Below are positions 35,581-46,806 of a stretch of DNA of 64,000 nt, in pieces. Within the stretch, counting starts at the first letter, position 1, and every line of letters begins with the position of its first letter. The stretch covers positions 2,914,001-2,978,000 of the forward strand of contig NZ_AP022579.1 in the NCBI RefSeq assembly GCF_010731295.1, in the 5' to 3' direction. The position numbers and the translations under genes are program-made. The DNA is from Mycolicibacterium boenickei (GTDB lineage: Bacteria > Actinomycetota > Actinomycetes > Mycobacteriales > Mycobacteriaceae). The notes under the pieces are model-generated. The model had not been told where the DNA came from. It saw nothing but the letters and a program-made list of their open reading frames with translations, and did no database searches.

Positions 35581-38157
35581 GTGGCTCTGAACCCCCAGCA
35601 CGGCGCCGATCTGCCCATCCCGGTCGTCCCACCGAAGCCTGCGCCAACCTCTGCGGCCCTACGGCGGGTACTGCGCCGGGCCCGTGACGGCGTGACTCTC
35701 AACGTCGACGAGGCTGCCATCGCCATGACGGCCCGCGGCGAGGATCTGGCCGATCTGTGTGCGAGCGCCGCTCGGGTGCGTGATGCGGGCCTGGAATCGG
35801 CCGGCCGGCGGGGAGCCAACGGCCGTCTGCCGGTCAGTTACTCGCGCAAGGTGTTCATCCCGGTGACGCACCTGTGCCGCGATACCTGCCACTACTGCAC
35901 CTTTGTCACGGTGCCTGGCAAGCTGCGTGCGCAGGGCATGGGTATGTACATGGAGCCCGACGAGATTCTCGAGGTGGCCCGCCAGGGTGCCGAATTGGGC
36001 TGCAAGGAAGCGCTGTTCACCCTTGGTGACCGCCCGGAGGATCGCTGGGATGAGGCCCGGCAGTGGCTCGATGAGCGCGGCTACGACTCCACGCTGGATT
36101 ACGTGCGCGCCATGGCCATTCGGGTGCTCGAGGAAACCGGGCTGCTGCCGCACCTGAATCCCGGCGTGATGAGCTGGTCGGAGCTGTCGCGCCTGAAGCC
36201 CGTCGCGCCGTCGATGGGCATGATGCTGGAGACCACGTCGCGGCGCTTGTTCGAGGTCAAGGGCGAGGCTCACTACGGCAGCCCGGACAAAGACCCGGCG
36301 GTGCGGCTGCGCACGCTCGACGACGCAGGCCGGCTCTCGATCCCGTTCACCACCGGCTTGCTGGTGGGTATCGGCGAGACGCTCACCGAGCGGGCCGAGA
36401 CCATGCACGCGATTCGTAAGTCCCACAAGGAGTTCGGCCACGTTCAGGAAGTGATCGTGCAGAACTTCCGGGCCAAGGATCACACCGCTATGGCGTCGAC
36501 GCCCGATGCCGGGATCGACGACTTCATCGCGACCATCGCGGTGACGCGCCTGGTGCTCGGGCCCAAGATGCGGATCCAGGCCCCGCCGAATCTGGTGTCG
36601 CGCGACGAATGCCTGGCGCTGATCGGCGCCGGCGTCGACGACTGGGGCGGCGTGTCACCGCTGACCCCCGATCACGTCAACCCCGAACGGCCCTGGCCGG
36701 CGCTGGACGATCTGGCTGATGTCACCGCGCAGGCCGGCTACGACCTGGTGCAGCGCCTCACCGCTCAACCGCAGTACGTACAAGCCGGCGCGGCATGGAT
36801 CGACCCGCGGGTGCGCGGGCACGTCGATGCCCTGGCCGATCCCGATACCGGGTTCGCGCTGGAGGTCAACCCGGTCGGGCGGCCGTGGCAGGAGCCCGAC
36901 GAGGCGTCTGAATCGTTGGGCCGGATCGATCTGCATTCGGCGATCGACTCCGAGGGCCGGCTGACGGAGACTCGCAGCGACCTGGACAGTGCGTTCGGTG
37001 ACTGGGAGTCGATCCGCGCCAAGGTGCACGAGCTCGCCGCCCGGGCGCCTGAACGCATCGACACCGATGTGCTGGCCGCGCTGCGCTCGGCCGAGCGCGA
37101 TCCCGGCGGCTGCAGCGACGACGAGTACCTCGCGCTGGCCACCGCGGACGGCCCGGCGCTGGAAGCTGTTACCGCACTGGCAGATTCGTTGCGCCGCGAT
37201 GCCGTCGGCGACGACGTCACGTTCGTCGTCAACCGCAACATCAACTTCACCAACATCTGCTACACCGGCTGCCGGTTCTGCGCGTTCGCGCAGCGCAAGG
37301 GTGACGCCGACGCCTACTCGCTGTCCACCGACGAGGTGGCCGATCGCGCGTGGGAGGCCCATGTCGCCGGGGCCACCGAGGTCTGCATGCAAGGAGGCAT
37401 CGACCCGGAGCTGCCCGTCACGGGCTATGCGGATCTGGTGCGGGCGGTCAAGGCGCGGGTGCCCTCGATGCACGTGCACGCCTTCTCACCCATGGAGATC
37501 GCCAACGGCGTGACCCGCAGCGGGCTGTCGGTGCGGGAGTGGCTGACCTCGCTTCGCGAGGCCGGGCTGGACACCATCCCGGGTACGGCCGCCGAGATCC
37601 TCGACGACGAGGTGCGCTGGGTCCTGACCAAGGGCAAGCTGCCGACGTCGGAATGGATCAACGTCGTCACCACCGCGCACGAGGTGGGCCTGCGCTCGTC
37701 GTCGACGATGATGTACGGCCACGTGGACACACCCAAGCATTGGGTGGGCCACCTCAACGTGCTGCGCTCTATTCAGGACAAGACCGGCGGCTTCACCGAG
37801 TTCGTGCCGCTGCCGTTCGTGCATCAGTCCTCGCCGCTGTATCTGGCAGGCGGGGCGCGTCCCGGCCCGACCCACCGCGACAACCGTGCCGTCCATGCAT
37901 TGGCCCGGATCATGTTGCACGGCAGGATCTCGTCGATTCAGACCAGTTGGGTCAAGCTCGGTGTCGAACGCACGCAGGTGATGCTGCGCGGCGGTGCCAA
38001 CGACCTGGGCGGCACGTTGATGGAGGAGACCATCTCCCGGATGGCCGGCTCCGAGAACGGGTCGGCCAAGACTGTGGCCGAGCTGGTCGCGATCGCCGAG
38101 GGCATCGGCCGCCCCGCCCGTCAGCGCACGACCGATTACTCGCCGCTCGCCGCGTAA
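35581..38157 (+). CDS. fbiC: FO synthase FbiC (coenzyme F420 biosynthesis)
   Basis: Two-domain radical SAM enzyme (858 residues) that makes 7,8-didemethyl-8-hydroxy-5-deazariboflavin, the F420 chromophore. The first CX3CX2C is at Cys99, Cys103 and Cys106 (CRDTCHYC), and the second at Cys560, Cys564 and Cys567 (CYTGCRFC). The N-terminal half corresponds to CofG and the C-terminal half to CofH. The frame is open to 35455, but GTG 35581 gives a length close to the 856 residues known in M. tuberculosis. Downstream is the first 68-bp interspersed repeat. Its product fits the F420-type oxidoreductase at 8581. Confidence 0.97.
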   Translation: MALNPQHGADLPIPVVPPKPAPTSAALRRVLRRARDGVTLNVDEAAIAMTARGEDLADLCASAARVRDAGLESAGRRGANGRLPVSYSRKVFIPVTHLCRDTCHYCTFVTVPGKLRAQGMGMYMEPDEILEVARQGAELGCKEALFTLGDRPEDRWDEARQWLDERGYDSTLDYVRAMAIRVLEETGLLPHLNPGVMSWSELSRLKPVAPSMGMMLETTSRRLFEVKGEAHYGSPDKDPAVRLRTLDDAGRLSIPFTTGLLVGIGETLTERAETMHAIRKSHKEFGHVQEVIVQNFRAKDHTAMASTPDAGIDDFIATIAVTRLVLGPKMRIQAPPNLVSRDECLALIGAGVDDWGGVSPLTPDHVNPERPWPALDDLADVTAQAGYDLVQRLTAQPQYVQAGAAWIDPRVRGHVDALADPDTGFALEVNPVGRPWQEPDEASESLGRIDLHSAIDSEGRLTETRSDLDSAFGDWESIRAKVHELAARAPERIDTDVLAALRSAERDPGGCSDDEYLALATADGPALEAVTALADSLRRDAVGDDVTFVVNRNINFTNICYTGCRFCAFAQRKGDADAYSLSTDEVADRAWEAHVAGATEVCMQGGIDPELPVTGYADLVRAVKARVPSMHVHAFSPMEIANGVTRSGLSVREWLTSLREAGLDTIPGTAAEILDDEVRWVLTKGKLPTSEWINVVTTAHEVGLRSSSTMMYGHVDTPKHWVGHLNVLRSIQDKTGGFTEFVPLPFVHQSSPLYLAGGARPGPTHRDNRAVHALARIMLHGRISSIQTSWVKLGVERTQVMLRGGANDLGGTLMEETISRMAGSENGSAKTVAELVAIAEGIGRPARQRTTDYSPLAA

Positions 38158-38170
38158 CTTTCTGCACCGC

Positions 38171-38183
38171 GAGGGGTCCCCTC
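38171..38183. terminator. Short palindrome after fbiC
   Basis: GAGGGG-T-CCCCTC, 14 bases after the fbiC stop. The stem is short and may simply be part of the repeat region that follows. Confidence 0.3.
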
Positions 38184-38185
38184 AG

Positions 38186-38253
38186 CACCGCGAGCGTGCG
38201 TGTCTGTCGGTGGGCACGCCGTCAAACGTCAGCACTTTTCGCACGCTCGCGGG
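38186..38253 (+). repeat. 68-bp palindromic interspersed repeat, copy 1
   Basis: Starts CACCGCGAGCGTGCG and ends CGCACGCTCGCGGG, which are inverted 13-base ends, with a 39-base centre containing GTCAGCACTTTT. It ends exactly at the stop codon of the convergent excalibur gene. The same element occurs inverted at 39562-39629, with about 54 of 68 positions equal by my alignment. Confidence 0.85.
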
Positions 38254-38811
38254 CTACGAGAGTGCGCTCGGGCGCGTCAGGCAGTTCACGTCGCGCCCGT
38301 CGCCGGCGGTTCCTGAATCCATCAGCCGACCGGTGAGGATCTCGCACGACAGGCTCGAAGCGTCGCCGATGGCCGGATCGGCTCCGATCATCTGGTCGCC
38401 GACACCGGAACTGAACAATGTCGCCTGGCCGCCGCAGTGCGAGCCGGTTTGCAGAGTGCCCGCCGATCCGGATGGGGCGGTGATGTCGATGCAGTTCGCG
38501 CCGGTCCATCGGACGACCGTGGTGTAGCCGGTCCCACTTGTGGCCGGACCGGCCTGGGCCGGAGCGCTGCCATATAGCGGAAGCCCACCGCCGCCCGACA
38601 CGCTGCCCGACACAGATCCGCCTCCGGTCTCGCACGCAATGCCATCACCGTCGCGGTCAAGCTTCGCGCTGTATCCGGGTTGCCCCGCGTAGAGGGGAGC
38701 GGCGCCGGCGGCGCGGGCGGCAGCACAATTCGGGTAGGCGTTGGCGGCGGGCGCCACGAGGAGGCTGCTCGTTGCTGCAGCGCAGGCCAGGGTGAGAGTG
38801 AGCAGGCGCAT
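38254..38811 (-). CDS. Secreted protein with excalibur calcium-binding domain
   Basis: Protein of 185 residues from the ATG at 38811. A signal peptide (MRLLTLTLACAAATSSLLVA, cleavage near ANAYP) is followed by an excalibur domain at about residues 28-65 (YPNCAAARAAGAAPLY, LDRDGDGIACE with the calcium-binding DRDGDG). A Gly/Ser linker leads to a C-terminal domain with two cysteines (GANCIDITAPSG, GSHCGG). The role is unknown; the domain is common in surface and nuclease-linked proteins. The frame extends upstream to 38865 without signal-peptide character. TB8.4 occupies this position in M. tuberculosis, and this protein is unrelated to it. Confidence 0.82.
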   Translation of the reverse strand: MRLLTLTLACAAATSSLLVAPAANAYPNCAAARAAGAAPLYAGQPGYSAKLDRDGDGIACETGGGSVSGSVSGGGGLPLYGSAPAQAGPATSGTGYTTVVRWTGANCIDITAPSGSAGTLQTGSHCGGQATLFSSGVGDQMIGADPAIGDASSLSCEILTGRLMDSGTAGDGRDVNCLTRPSALS

Positions 38812-38965
38812 GCCGGCGGCTCCGATCTTGATATTGACAGAAGTGCAAATTTCTGACCAGAGCATGCATCTTTCGATTCAAGATCGACAGAAAAATTCTG
38901 AAATTCGGGAATCGAATCGGACTGTGGTCCGGTTATTTCTGGGTGAAGGTGCCGGATCGACCGGC

Positions 38966-38995
38966 TTCGAACCAAGAACCTTCGAACCAAGAACC
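38966..38995. repeat. Two tandem 15-base repeats before yceI
   Basis: CTTCGAACCAAGAAC is present twice, end to end, immediately before the yceI ribosome site (CAAGGAG). A third partial ACCAAG follows. It may be a recent slippage duplication in the leader. Confidence 0.85.
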
Positions 38996-39006
38996 AAGGA
39001 GACACC

Positions 39007-39555
39007 ATGACCGTCGCAGTAGCCACCGACCTGACAGCAGGCACCTGGGCCATCGACCCCGTCCACTCCTCGATCAACTTTTCGGTCCGCCACCTCATGG
39101 TGAGCAAGGTCCGCGGCAGCTTCGAGACGTTCAGCGGTGCCATCACCGTCGCCGAGGACGGCACCCCGTCCGTGAGCGCCTCCATCGACGTCACCTCGAT
39201 CGACACCCGCAACGAGCAGCGCGACGCCCACGTGCGCTCCGCAGACTTCTTCGACGCCGAGAACTACCCGACTGCCACCTTCGTCTCGACCGGAGTGCGT
39301 CCCGACGGTGACGACTACATCGTCGACGGCGACTTCACCCTCAAGGGCGTGACCAAGCCGGTGTCGCTGAAGCTCGAGTTCAACGGCGTCAACCCGGGCA
39401 TGGGGCAGGGCGCGGTCGCCGGCTTCGAGGCCTCGGTTGTGCTGAACCGCAAGGACTTCGGCATCGACATCGACATGCCGCTGGAGACCGGTGGCACCGT
39501 CGTCGGCGACAAGGTCACCATCACGCTGGAGATCGAGGCCCTCAAGCAGGCCTGA
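39007..39555 (+). CDS. YceI-family lipocalin-like protein
   Basis: Protein of 182 residues with the complete YceI barrel: GTWAIDPVHSSINFSVRHLM near the start, VDVTSIDTRNEQRDAHVRS-type block near residue 60, and GDFTLKGVTKPVSLKLEF near 110. Such barrels bind polyisoprenoid or other long hydrophobic molecules. No signal peptide is seen, so it should be cytoplasmic. ATG 39007 has AAGGAG eight bases upstream. The second interspersed repeat begins seven bases after the stop. Confidence 0.92.
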   Translation: MTVAVATDLTAGTWAIDPVHSSINFSVRHLMVSKVRGSFETFSGAITVAEDGTPSVSASIDVTSIDTRNEQRDAHVRSADFFDAENYPTATFVSTGVRPDGDDYIVDGDFTLKGVTKPVSLKLEFNGVNPGMGQGAVAGFEASVVLNRKDFGIDIDMPLETGGTVVGDKVTITLEIEALKQA

Positions 39556-39561
39556 TCCGTG

Positions 39562-39629
39562 CTCGCGAGCGTGCGCAAACTGCTGACGAATTGCGGTGTG
39601 TCGGGCGGCAGACGCGCACGCTCGCGGTG
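39562..39629 (-). repeat. 68-bp palindromic interspersed repeat, copy 2 (inverted)
   Basis: Same length as copy 1, with matching inverted ends and a 39-base centre, in the opposite orientation. It lies between the convergent yceI and fadH genes. A short GGTGC tandem follows it. Possible roles are a bidirectional terminator, a REP-like element or a target of a mobilising enzyme. Confidence 0.85.
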
Positions 39630-39659
39630 CGGTGCGGTGCAGGGCGGGCGGGGCGCGGG

Positions 39660-41721
<2,062 letters not shown>

Positions 41722-41801
41722 GACATTGCCGGGGGTGTGAGTAATAGGCCGTGGCGACTAGTCGAGGTGTATCTGCGACGTTTAGTATCAGTTACTACGC
41801 G

Positions 41802-41819
41802 CCACCCTTAAATGGGTGG
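41802..41819. promoter_or_regulatory. Inverted repeat in the fadH-fdxC region
   Basis: CCACCC-TTAAAT-GGGTGG with partly matching flanks, 120 bases upstream of fdxC. Candidate operator or hairpin; the regulator is unknown. Confidence 0.35.
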
Positions 41820-41938
41820 TGCGTCAAGTTAGGGCACACTGAGACGAGCGTCCAAGTATGGGCAACGCATACTGTGACGTCGACTCATCAGAGTCCCGAA
41901 CACCGAGCCCAGCAGCCCACTGGACAGGAGAGACATCA

Positions 41939-42262
41939 GTGACGTACGTCATTGCCGAACCCTGCGTCGACGTCAAAGACAAGGCATGTATCGAGGAGTG
42001 CCCGGTCGATTGCATCTACGAGGGTGCACGCATGCTGTACATCCACCCCGACGAGTGTGTGGACTGCGGCGCATGCGAGCCGGTCTGCCCGGTCGAGGCC
42101 ATCTACTACGAAGATGACGTCCCGGACCAGTGGAGCAGCTACGCGCAGGCCAACGCCGACTTCTTCTCCGAGCTCGGCTCGCCCGGCGGTGCTTCCAAGG
42201 TCGGCCAGACCGACAATGACCCGCAGGCGATCAAGGACCTGCCGGCCAAGGCCGAGGACTGA
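41939..42262 (+). CDS. fdxC: Seven-iron ferredoxin FdxC
   Basis: Ferredoxin of 107 residues with one [3Fe-4S] and one [4Fe-4S] cluster. Cysteines are arranged as CVDVKDKACIEECPVDC and CVDCGACEPVCP, with the 3Fe-type N-terminal spacing. It carries electrons to oxidoreductases. GTG 41939 has AGGAG upstream and gives the usual N-terminus TYVIAEPC; a longer frame starting at 41858 has no support. Orthologue of Rv1177, with the aminotransferase gene downstream as in that species. Confidence 0.95.
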   Translation: MTYVIAEPCVDVKDKACIEECPVDCIYEGARMLYIHPDECVDCGACEPVCPVEAIYYEDDVPDQWSSYAQANADFFSELGSPGGASKVGQTDNDPQAIKDLPAKAED

Positions 42263-42291
42263 GCACGGTCGAATCCGGCTTCGAGACTGAC

Positions 42292-43392
42292 GTGGTGCGA
42301 CAGCGTCGTTCGGCGGTACTGCCAGAGTTCCCATGGGACACCCTGGCCGACGTCACGGCTCTGGCCCGCTCGCACCCCGACGGAATCGTCGACCTTTCGG
42401 TAGGTACTCCGGTTGACCCGGTGGCGCCGGTGATCCGGGACGCGCTGGCGGCCGCCAGTTCGGCTCCCGGCTACCCGACGACCGCAGGCACCCCGGCCCT
42501 CCGGGCCTCCGCCGAAGCCGCGCTACGACGCCGGTACGGCATCACCGATCTGGCGCCGGACGCAGTGCTGCCGGTGATCGGCACCAAGGAGCTGATCGCC
42601 TGGTTGCCGACGCTGTTGGCGATCGGCGCCGGCGATACCGTCGTCGTCCCCGAACTGGCCTACCCCACCTACGAGGTGGGCGCCCTGCTCGCCGGGGCGC
42701 AGGTGCTGCGGGCCGACTCGCTGACCCAGCTCGGGCCGCAACGTCCCGCCCTGATCTACCTGAACTCGCCCAGCAACCCGACCGGCAAGGTGCTCCCGCT
42801 GGACCACTTGCGCAAGGTGGTGGCCTGGGCGCGCGAGCGCGGCGTGGTGATCGCCTCCGACGAGTGCTACCTGGGCCTGAGCTGGGAGGCCGAGCCGCTC
42901 AGCGTGCTGCACCCGTCGGTCAGCGACGGCGACCACACCGGGCTGCTGGCGGTGCACTCGCTGTCCAAGACCTCCTCGCTGGCCGGCTACCGCGCCGGGT
43001 TCGTCGCCGGTGACCCCGCCCTGGTGGCCGAACTGCTGGCGGTGCGCAAGCACGCCGGGATGATGGTGCCGGGACCGGTGCAGGCCGCCATGGTGGCCGC
43101 CCTCGACGACGACGAACACGAGGTCGTGCAGCGCGAGTGGTACGCCAAGCGTCGCGCGATCCTGCTGCCCGCCCTGCAGGCGGCCGGGTTCACCGTCGAG
43201 CACTCCGAGGCGGGGCTGTACCTGTGGGCCACCCGCGGCGAGCCGTGCCGCGACACCGTCAAGTGGTTGGCCGAGCGCGGGATCCTCGCGGCGCCGGGCG
43301 AGTTCTACGGTCCGGCCGGTGCGCAATACGTGCGCGTCGCGCTGACCGCGACGGACGAGCGGATCGCGGCCGCCGTCGCGCGGTTGGCCTGA
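42292..43392 (+). CDS. dapC: Class I/II aminotransferase, probable succinyldiaminopimelate transaminase
   Basis: PLP fold-type I enzyme of 366 residues. The lysine is in SLSKTSSLAGYRAGF (PLP Lys near residue 228), NSPSNPTGK is near 155, and Asp-Glu-Cys-Tyr (IASDECYLGL) binds the pyridine nitrogen. The family annotation, as Rv1178, is the DapC-type step of lysine synthesis, which would fit dapD and dapE elsewhere in the window; substrate is inferred. It follows fdxC after 29 bases and is probably co-transcribed. Start is one of two consecutive GTG codons at 42292. Confidence 0.85.
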   Translation: MVRQRRSAVLPEFPWDTLADVTALARSHPDGIVDLSVGTPVDPVAPVIRDALAAASSAPGYPTTAGTPALRASAEAALRRRYGITDLAPDAVLPVIGTKELIAWLPTLLAIGAGDTVVVPELAYPTYEVGALLAGAQVLRADSLTQLGPQRPALIYLNSPSNPTGKVLPLDHLRKVVAWARERGVVIASDECYLGLSWEAEPLSVLHPSVSDGDHTGLLAVHSLSKTSSLAGYRAGFVAGDPALVAELLAVRKHAGMMVPGPVQAAMVAALDDDEHEVVQREWYAKRRAILLPALQAAGFTVEHSEAGLYLWATRGEPCRDTVKWLAERGILAAPGEFYGPAGAQYVRVALTATDERIAAAVARLA

Positions 43393-43393
43393 G

Positions 43394-44011
43394 CTAGTCG
43401 AGCAATCCCAGCGACATCGCTTTGGTGACCGCCGCGGTGCGATCGGACACCCCGAGTTTCTGAAACGCCCGCAGCAGATGTGTCTTCACCGTGGCTTCAC
43501 TGATGTGCAGGGCTTGGCCGATATCGGCGTTGGTGGCGCCCGTGCCCACCAGAGCCAGCACCTCCGCCTCACGCATCGACAAGGTGACCGACGGTGCGCG
43601 GACCGCGTTCACCAACCGGTCGGCGACCCCCGGGGCGAGCACCGTCTTGCCGCGCGCGGCGTCGCGCACCGCGCGGGCCAGCTCGGCGCGCGACGCGTCT
43701 TTCAGTAGATATCCCGTCGCCCCGGCCTCGACGGCGCGCAGGATGTCGGAATCGCTTTCGTAGGTCGTGACGACGACGATGTGTGTCGACGGATTGTCGG
43801 CCAGGATCCGCGCGGTGGCGGTGACGCCGTCGACGCCGGGCATCCGCAGATCCATCAGGATGACGTCGGGCCGCAGCGTGTGCGCCAGCTCGATCGCCTC
43901 CGCTCCGGACCCGGCCTCACCGACCACGGAGAGATCGTCCTCGGCGTCGATCATGCCGCGCAGCCCCTCCCGGACGACGGGGTGGTCATCGACCAACAGC
44001 ACTGTCGTCAT
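43394..44011 (-). CDS. NarL/LuxR-type response regulator
   Basis: Response regulator of 205 residues. Receiver residues 1-120 carry VLLVDDHPVVREGL, the phosphoacceptor Asp in DVILMDLRMPGVDG and Lys in YLLKDASRAEL. The LuxR HTH is at about 140-200 (LSMREAEVLALVGTGATNAD, HISEATVKTHLLRAFQKLGV). It overlaps the sensor kinase by four bases and is its cognate partner. The target genes are unknown. It converges on the aminotransferase with one base between stops. Confidence 0.93.
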   Translation of the reverse strand: MTTVLLVDDHPVVREGLRGMIDAEDDLSVVGEAGSGAEAIELAHTLRPDVILMDLRMPGVDGVTATARILADNPSTHIVVVTTYESDSDILRAVEAGATGYLLKDASRAELARAVRDAARGKTVLAPGVADRLVNAVRAPSVTLSMREAEVLALVGTGATNADIGQALHISEATVKTHLLRAFQKLGVSDRTAAVTKAMSLGLLD

Positions 44012-45222
44012 GCCGGCACCGCCACGACGACCCGCACCCCGCCACCGTCGGACGTCGACAGCGTCAACGAACCGCCGACCTGGTCCAGCCGGGCCCGCAT
44101 GCCGCGCAGGCCGAACCCGTCGACGTGATCGCTCGGCAGGCCGATGCCGTTGTCGGACAGGGAAAGTCGTACCCCGTCCGCCGCCACCTGCAGCCGTACC
44201 TCGAGCTCACTGGCCTGGGCATGCCGACGCACGTTCGCCATCGCCTCCTGCGCGCTGCGCAACAGCACCACGTCGGTGGCCATACCCAGCGGCGGCAGGT
44301 CGTCGTCGATACGTACGTCGACGGCGATGCCGGTCTCGGCGGCCAGGCCCTCGGCCTGACGGCGCAGCGCGGCCGACAGGGTGCCCTCCTCCAACGCCGC
44401 GGGGGTCAGCCCGGTCACCATGGTGCGCGCCTCGGCCAGGTTGTTCCGCGCGGTGGCACGGATCAGCTCGACGTGGCGGGCGGCGGCCGCGGGATCGCCT
44501 GCGCTCTCGGCCTGCACGGCCTGGGCCAGTGCCACGATGCTGGTGAACCCCTGCGCCAGGGTGTCGTGAATCTCCCGGGCCAGCCGTTCCCGCTCTGCGG
44601 CCACCCCGGCCTCGCGGGACAGCTCAGCGGTCTGCGCCCGGCTCGCTGCCAGTTCTGCGACCGTCGCGGCCAGCTGCTGCCGCTGCCGCATGGTGGTCAT
44701 GATCGTGGTGCCGATGATCGGGGCCGCCACCGCGCCCACCAGCGTCACCGCCGCCACCGGTGGCAGACTCGGCCACCCCGGCCCGTGGATCGCCACGGCA
44801 AGACCCAACGGTGCCAAGGTGACCACGAAGGTCAGCGTCAGGGCCACCGCCAGCGGCAGCGTGGCGAAGATCAGCGGATAGAGCGCCGGGATCGCCGCGA
44901 CGGCCGGCGCCGCTGCCAGCAGCGCGATCAGCCACAGGCCGATCATCACCGCCACGAACGCCGCCGCGCGCGCCCGGACCGGGCCGGCGAGCGGATCCGC
45001 ATCGTGAATCACGTTGCGTCCGAACATCAGAACGATCACGACCATCGCGGTCAGCGCAGCGCAGGCCACCGGGACGTTGCCACCGAGCGTGTGTCGCAGC
45101 AGCACGACCGCGACGATCGCCGTGAGGCAGAGCCCGCAGACGTAGGTCTCCCACATCCAGTGCCAGTCCGACGGCTCGCCGACGGCGGGGCGCGATGGTG
45201 TGGGCGGACCGGTTTCGGTCAT
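44008..45222 (-). CDS. Sensor histidine kinase (NarX/DesK-type)
   Basis: Membrane kinase of 404 residues. About six N-terminal membrane helices (residues 30-165) are followed by a coiled linker. The DHp motif is LAREIHDTLAQGFTSIVALA, with phosphorylated His near 220. The HATPase_c domain ends the protein (SLSDNGIGLPSDHVDGFGLR, MRARLDQVGGSL). Membrane-only sensing is suggested, as no periplasmic domain is visible. It lies nine bases downstream of the carotenoid oxygenase gene, so the three minus-strand genes may be one operon. Confidence 0.92.
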   Translation of the reverse strand: MTETGPPTPSRPAVGEPSDWHWMWETYVCGLCLTAIVAVVLLRHTLGGNVPVACAALTAMVVIVLMFGRNVIHDADPLAGPVRARAAAFVAVMIGLWLIALLAAAPAVAAIPALYPLIFATLPLAVALTLTFVVTLAPLGLAVAIHGPGWPSLPPVAAVTLVGAVAAPIIGTTIMTTMRQRQQLAATVAELAASRAQTAELSREAGVAAERERLAREIHDTLAQGFTSIVALAQAVQAESAGDPAAAARHVELIRATARNNLAEARTMVTGLTPAALEEGTLSAALRRQAEGLAAETGIAVDVRIDDDLPPLGMATDVVLLRSAQEAMANVRRHAQASELEVRLQVAADGVRLSLSDNGIGLPSDHVDGFGLRGMRARLDQVGGSLTLSTSDGGGVRVVVAVPA

Positions 45223-45231
45223 CTGCCGATG

Positions 45232-46716
45232 CTAGCGGGCTGACTCCACCCAGTTGCCGTGGAAGCCGTGCGGAACCCGGACCGGAATATGCACGGTGGC
45301 AACGGGTGCCAGGCTCTGACCGTCGAGCAGCACGAGATCGCTGCGGTTCTCGGCACGGTTGTAGACGAATCCCATCACCACACCGTCGTTCTCGTCGGCG
45401 TCCGGCCCGGACGGGACGAACACGAATTCACCGGGTTCGCGCCCGGGACCGAAGTCGATCCGCTCCGTGGCGCCCTCGCGTAGATCGTGGCGAAGGATGG
45501 CCGCCGGTGCCGCGTCCGGTTCCGACGGCAGGCTGACGGTGTAACCGTACCGGTGCTGCCGCCCGGTGAGCCGGTCGTCGATGCGCGGGAACTCCTGGGT
45601 GGAATCGTCGAGCCGCTGCTCCTGCACCCGACCGGTACGAAGGTCAATGGTCCAGCGGTCCAACGTGATCGAGTCGGTGAACAGCCGGTCCCCGGTGGTG
45701 AACACCTCCGGATGCCGGACCACGTCGAGCACGACTTGGTCGCCGTCCGGCCCGGTCTGGTCAAAACCGTTGAGGGCGTGGAACACGTAGCACGGTGATA
45801 CGTCGAACCAGCGGATGTCGGCGGCCGAACCCTCGCGCGGCAGCACCCCGACCCGGGCACCGTGCTCCGGAGCCCACCGGTAGGGCATCGCCGTCGTCGG
45901 GAGCGCGGCGCGCTCGGAACCGCGCATCGCCGCGCGCAACACGAAGTCCGGTGCCGCGTGGCGGGCGGCGAAGCCGGTCAGCAGTCGCGCGGCGGCCCGC
46001 GCCGGAGCGCTCTTCACCATGCTCGACAGGTCCAGCTGCACCGGCAGGTCGTAGATCACCACATACTTTTCGGTGAGGGTGAAGTCGTGCATCATCGTGT
46101 GCGCGGGCAAGGCGATGTCGACCGTGCGCCGGACCCGGCCGTCGACCCCGGTGACCGAGTAGGTCACCAGGTTGCCGCGCAGCGGATTGTATGAAACTGC
46201 ATGCAGTTCACTGGTTTTCGGGTCGTGCTTGGGGTGGGCGGTGAATCCGCCGAACAGGGTGCCGCAGAAATCAGACGGGCCCACCGTGTCGAGTTCGTCG
46301 GTGAGTTCATACGGGCGCGCACCCGCCTCGGTGATCACCAGCGTCTTGCCTGCATGGCCGATAATGTTGGTGTTGGCCGGGAAATCGAAGCCGCCCGTAT
46401 GCGCGCCGCCGGCCCACTTCTCGCCGAGCTGGCGGGCCACCGAGCTCGACCGGATCCAGCGGTTGCGGTACCAGGTCGCCGCGCCGTCGCGCAGCCGGAT
46501 CCCGTGCGCCATGCCGTCGCCCAGGAACCAGTGGTGACGCCGCGGATCGGGAGCCCGCAGCGGGTTGGGGCCGGTGCGCAGATAGCGACCGTCGAGATAG
46601 TCCGGGATCGTCCCAGTGACCGCCAGGTCGGTGACCGTGACCTCGTCATGCACCGGTGCGAAGTTCCCGCTCAGAAACGGATGTTCGGATTCCTGCTGAA
46701 CCGCTTCGGTAGTCAT
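45232..46716 (-). CDS. Carotenoid cleavage oxygenase-family protein
   Basis: Protein of 494 residues of the carotenoid oxygenase propeller family. It starts with the typical LDGRYLRTGPNPLRAPD and HHWFLGDGMAHGIRLRDG. The four Fe(II)-binding histidines are likely those in GGFTAHPKHDP, MMHDFTLTEKY, YVFHALNGFDQ and the C-terminal PHGFHGNWV. The substrate may be a carotenoid, apocarotenoid or stilbene-like compound. It is first in a minus-strand cluster with the kinase and response regulator, an arrangement that suggests the two-component system may respond to membrane or light-linked signals; that is inference. Confidence 0.9.
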   Translation of the reverse strand: MTTEAVQQESEHPFLSGNFAPVHDEVTVTDLAVTGTIPDYLDGRYLRTGPNPLRAPDPRRHHWFLGDGMAHGIRLRDGAATWYRNRWIRSSSVARQLGEKWAGGAHTGGFDFPANTNIIGHAGKTLVITEAGARPYELTDELDTVGPSDFCGTLFGGFTAHPKHDPKTSELHAVSYNPLRGNLVTYSVTGVDGRVRRTVDIALPAHTMMHDFTLTEKYVVIYDLPVQLDLSSMVKSAPARAAARLLTGFAARHAAPDFVLRAAMRGSERAALPTTAMPYRWAPEHGARVGVLPREGSAADIRWFDVSPCYVFHALNGFDQTGPDGDQVVLDVVRHPEVFTTGDRLFTDSITLDRWTIDLRTGRVQEQRLDDSTQEFPRIDDRLTGRQHRYGYTVSLPSEPDAAPAAILRHDLREGATERIDFGPGREPGEFVFVPSGPDADENDGVVMGFVYNRAENRSDLVLLDGQSLAPVATVHIPVRVPHGFHGNWVESAR

Positions 46717-46806
46717 ACCCCTACCGTGCCCCTCCGGGCGCCGTTGCGCGACGACTTCGCGGCTGATTCGTCTGTCAACCGAACGATGGACGAGAGGGAG
46801 CGGGTT

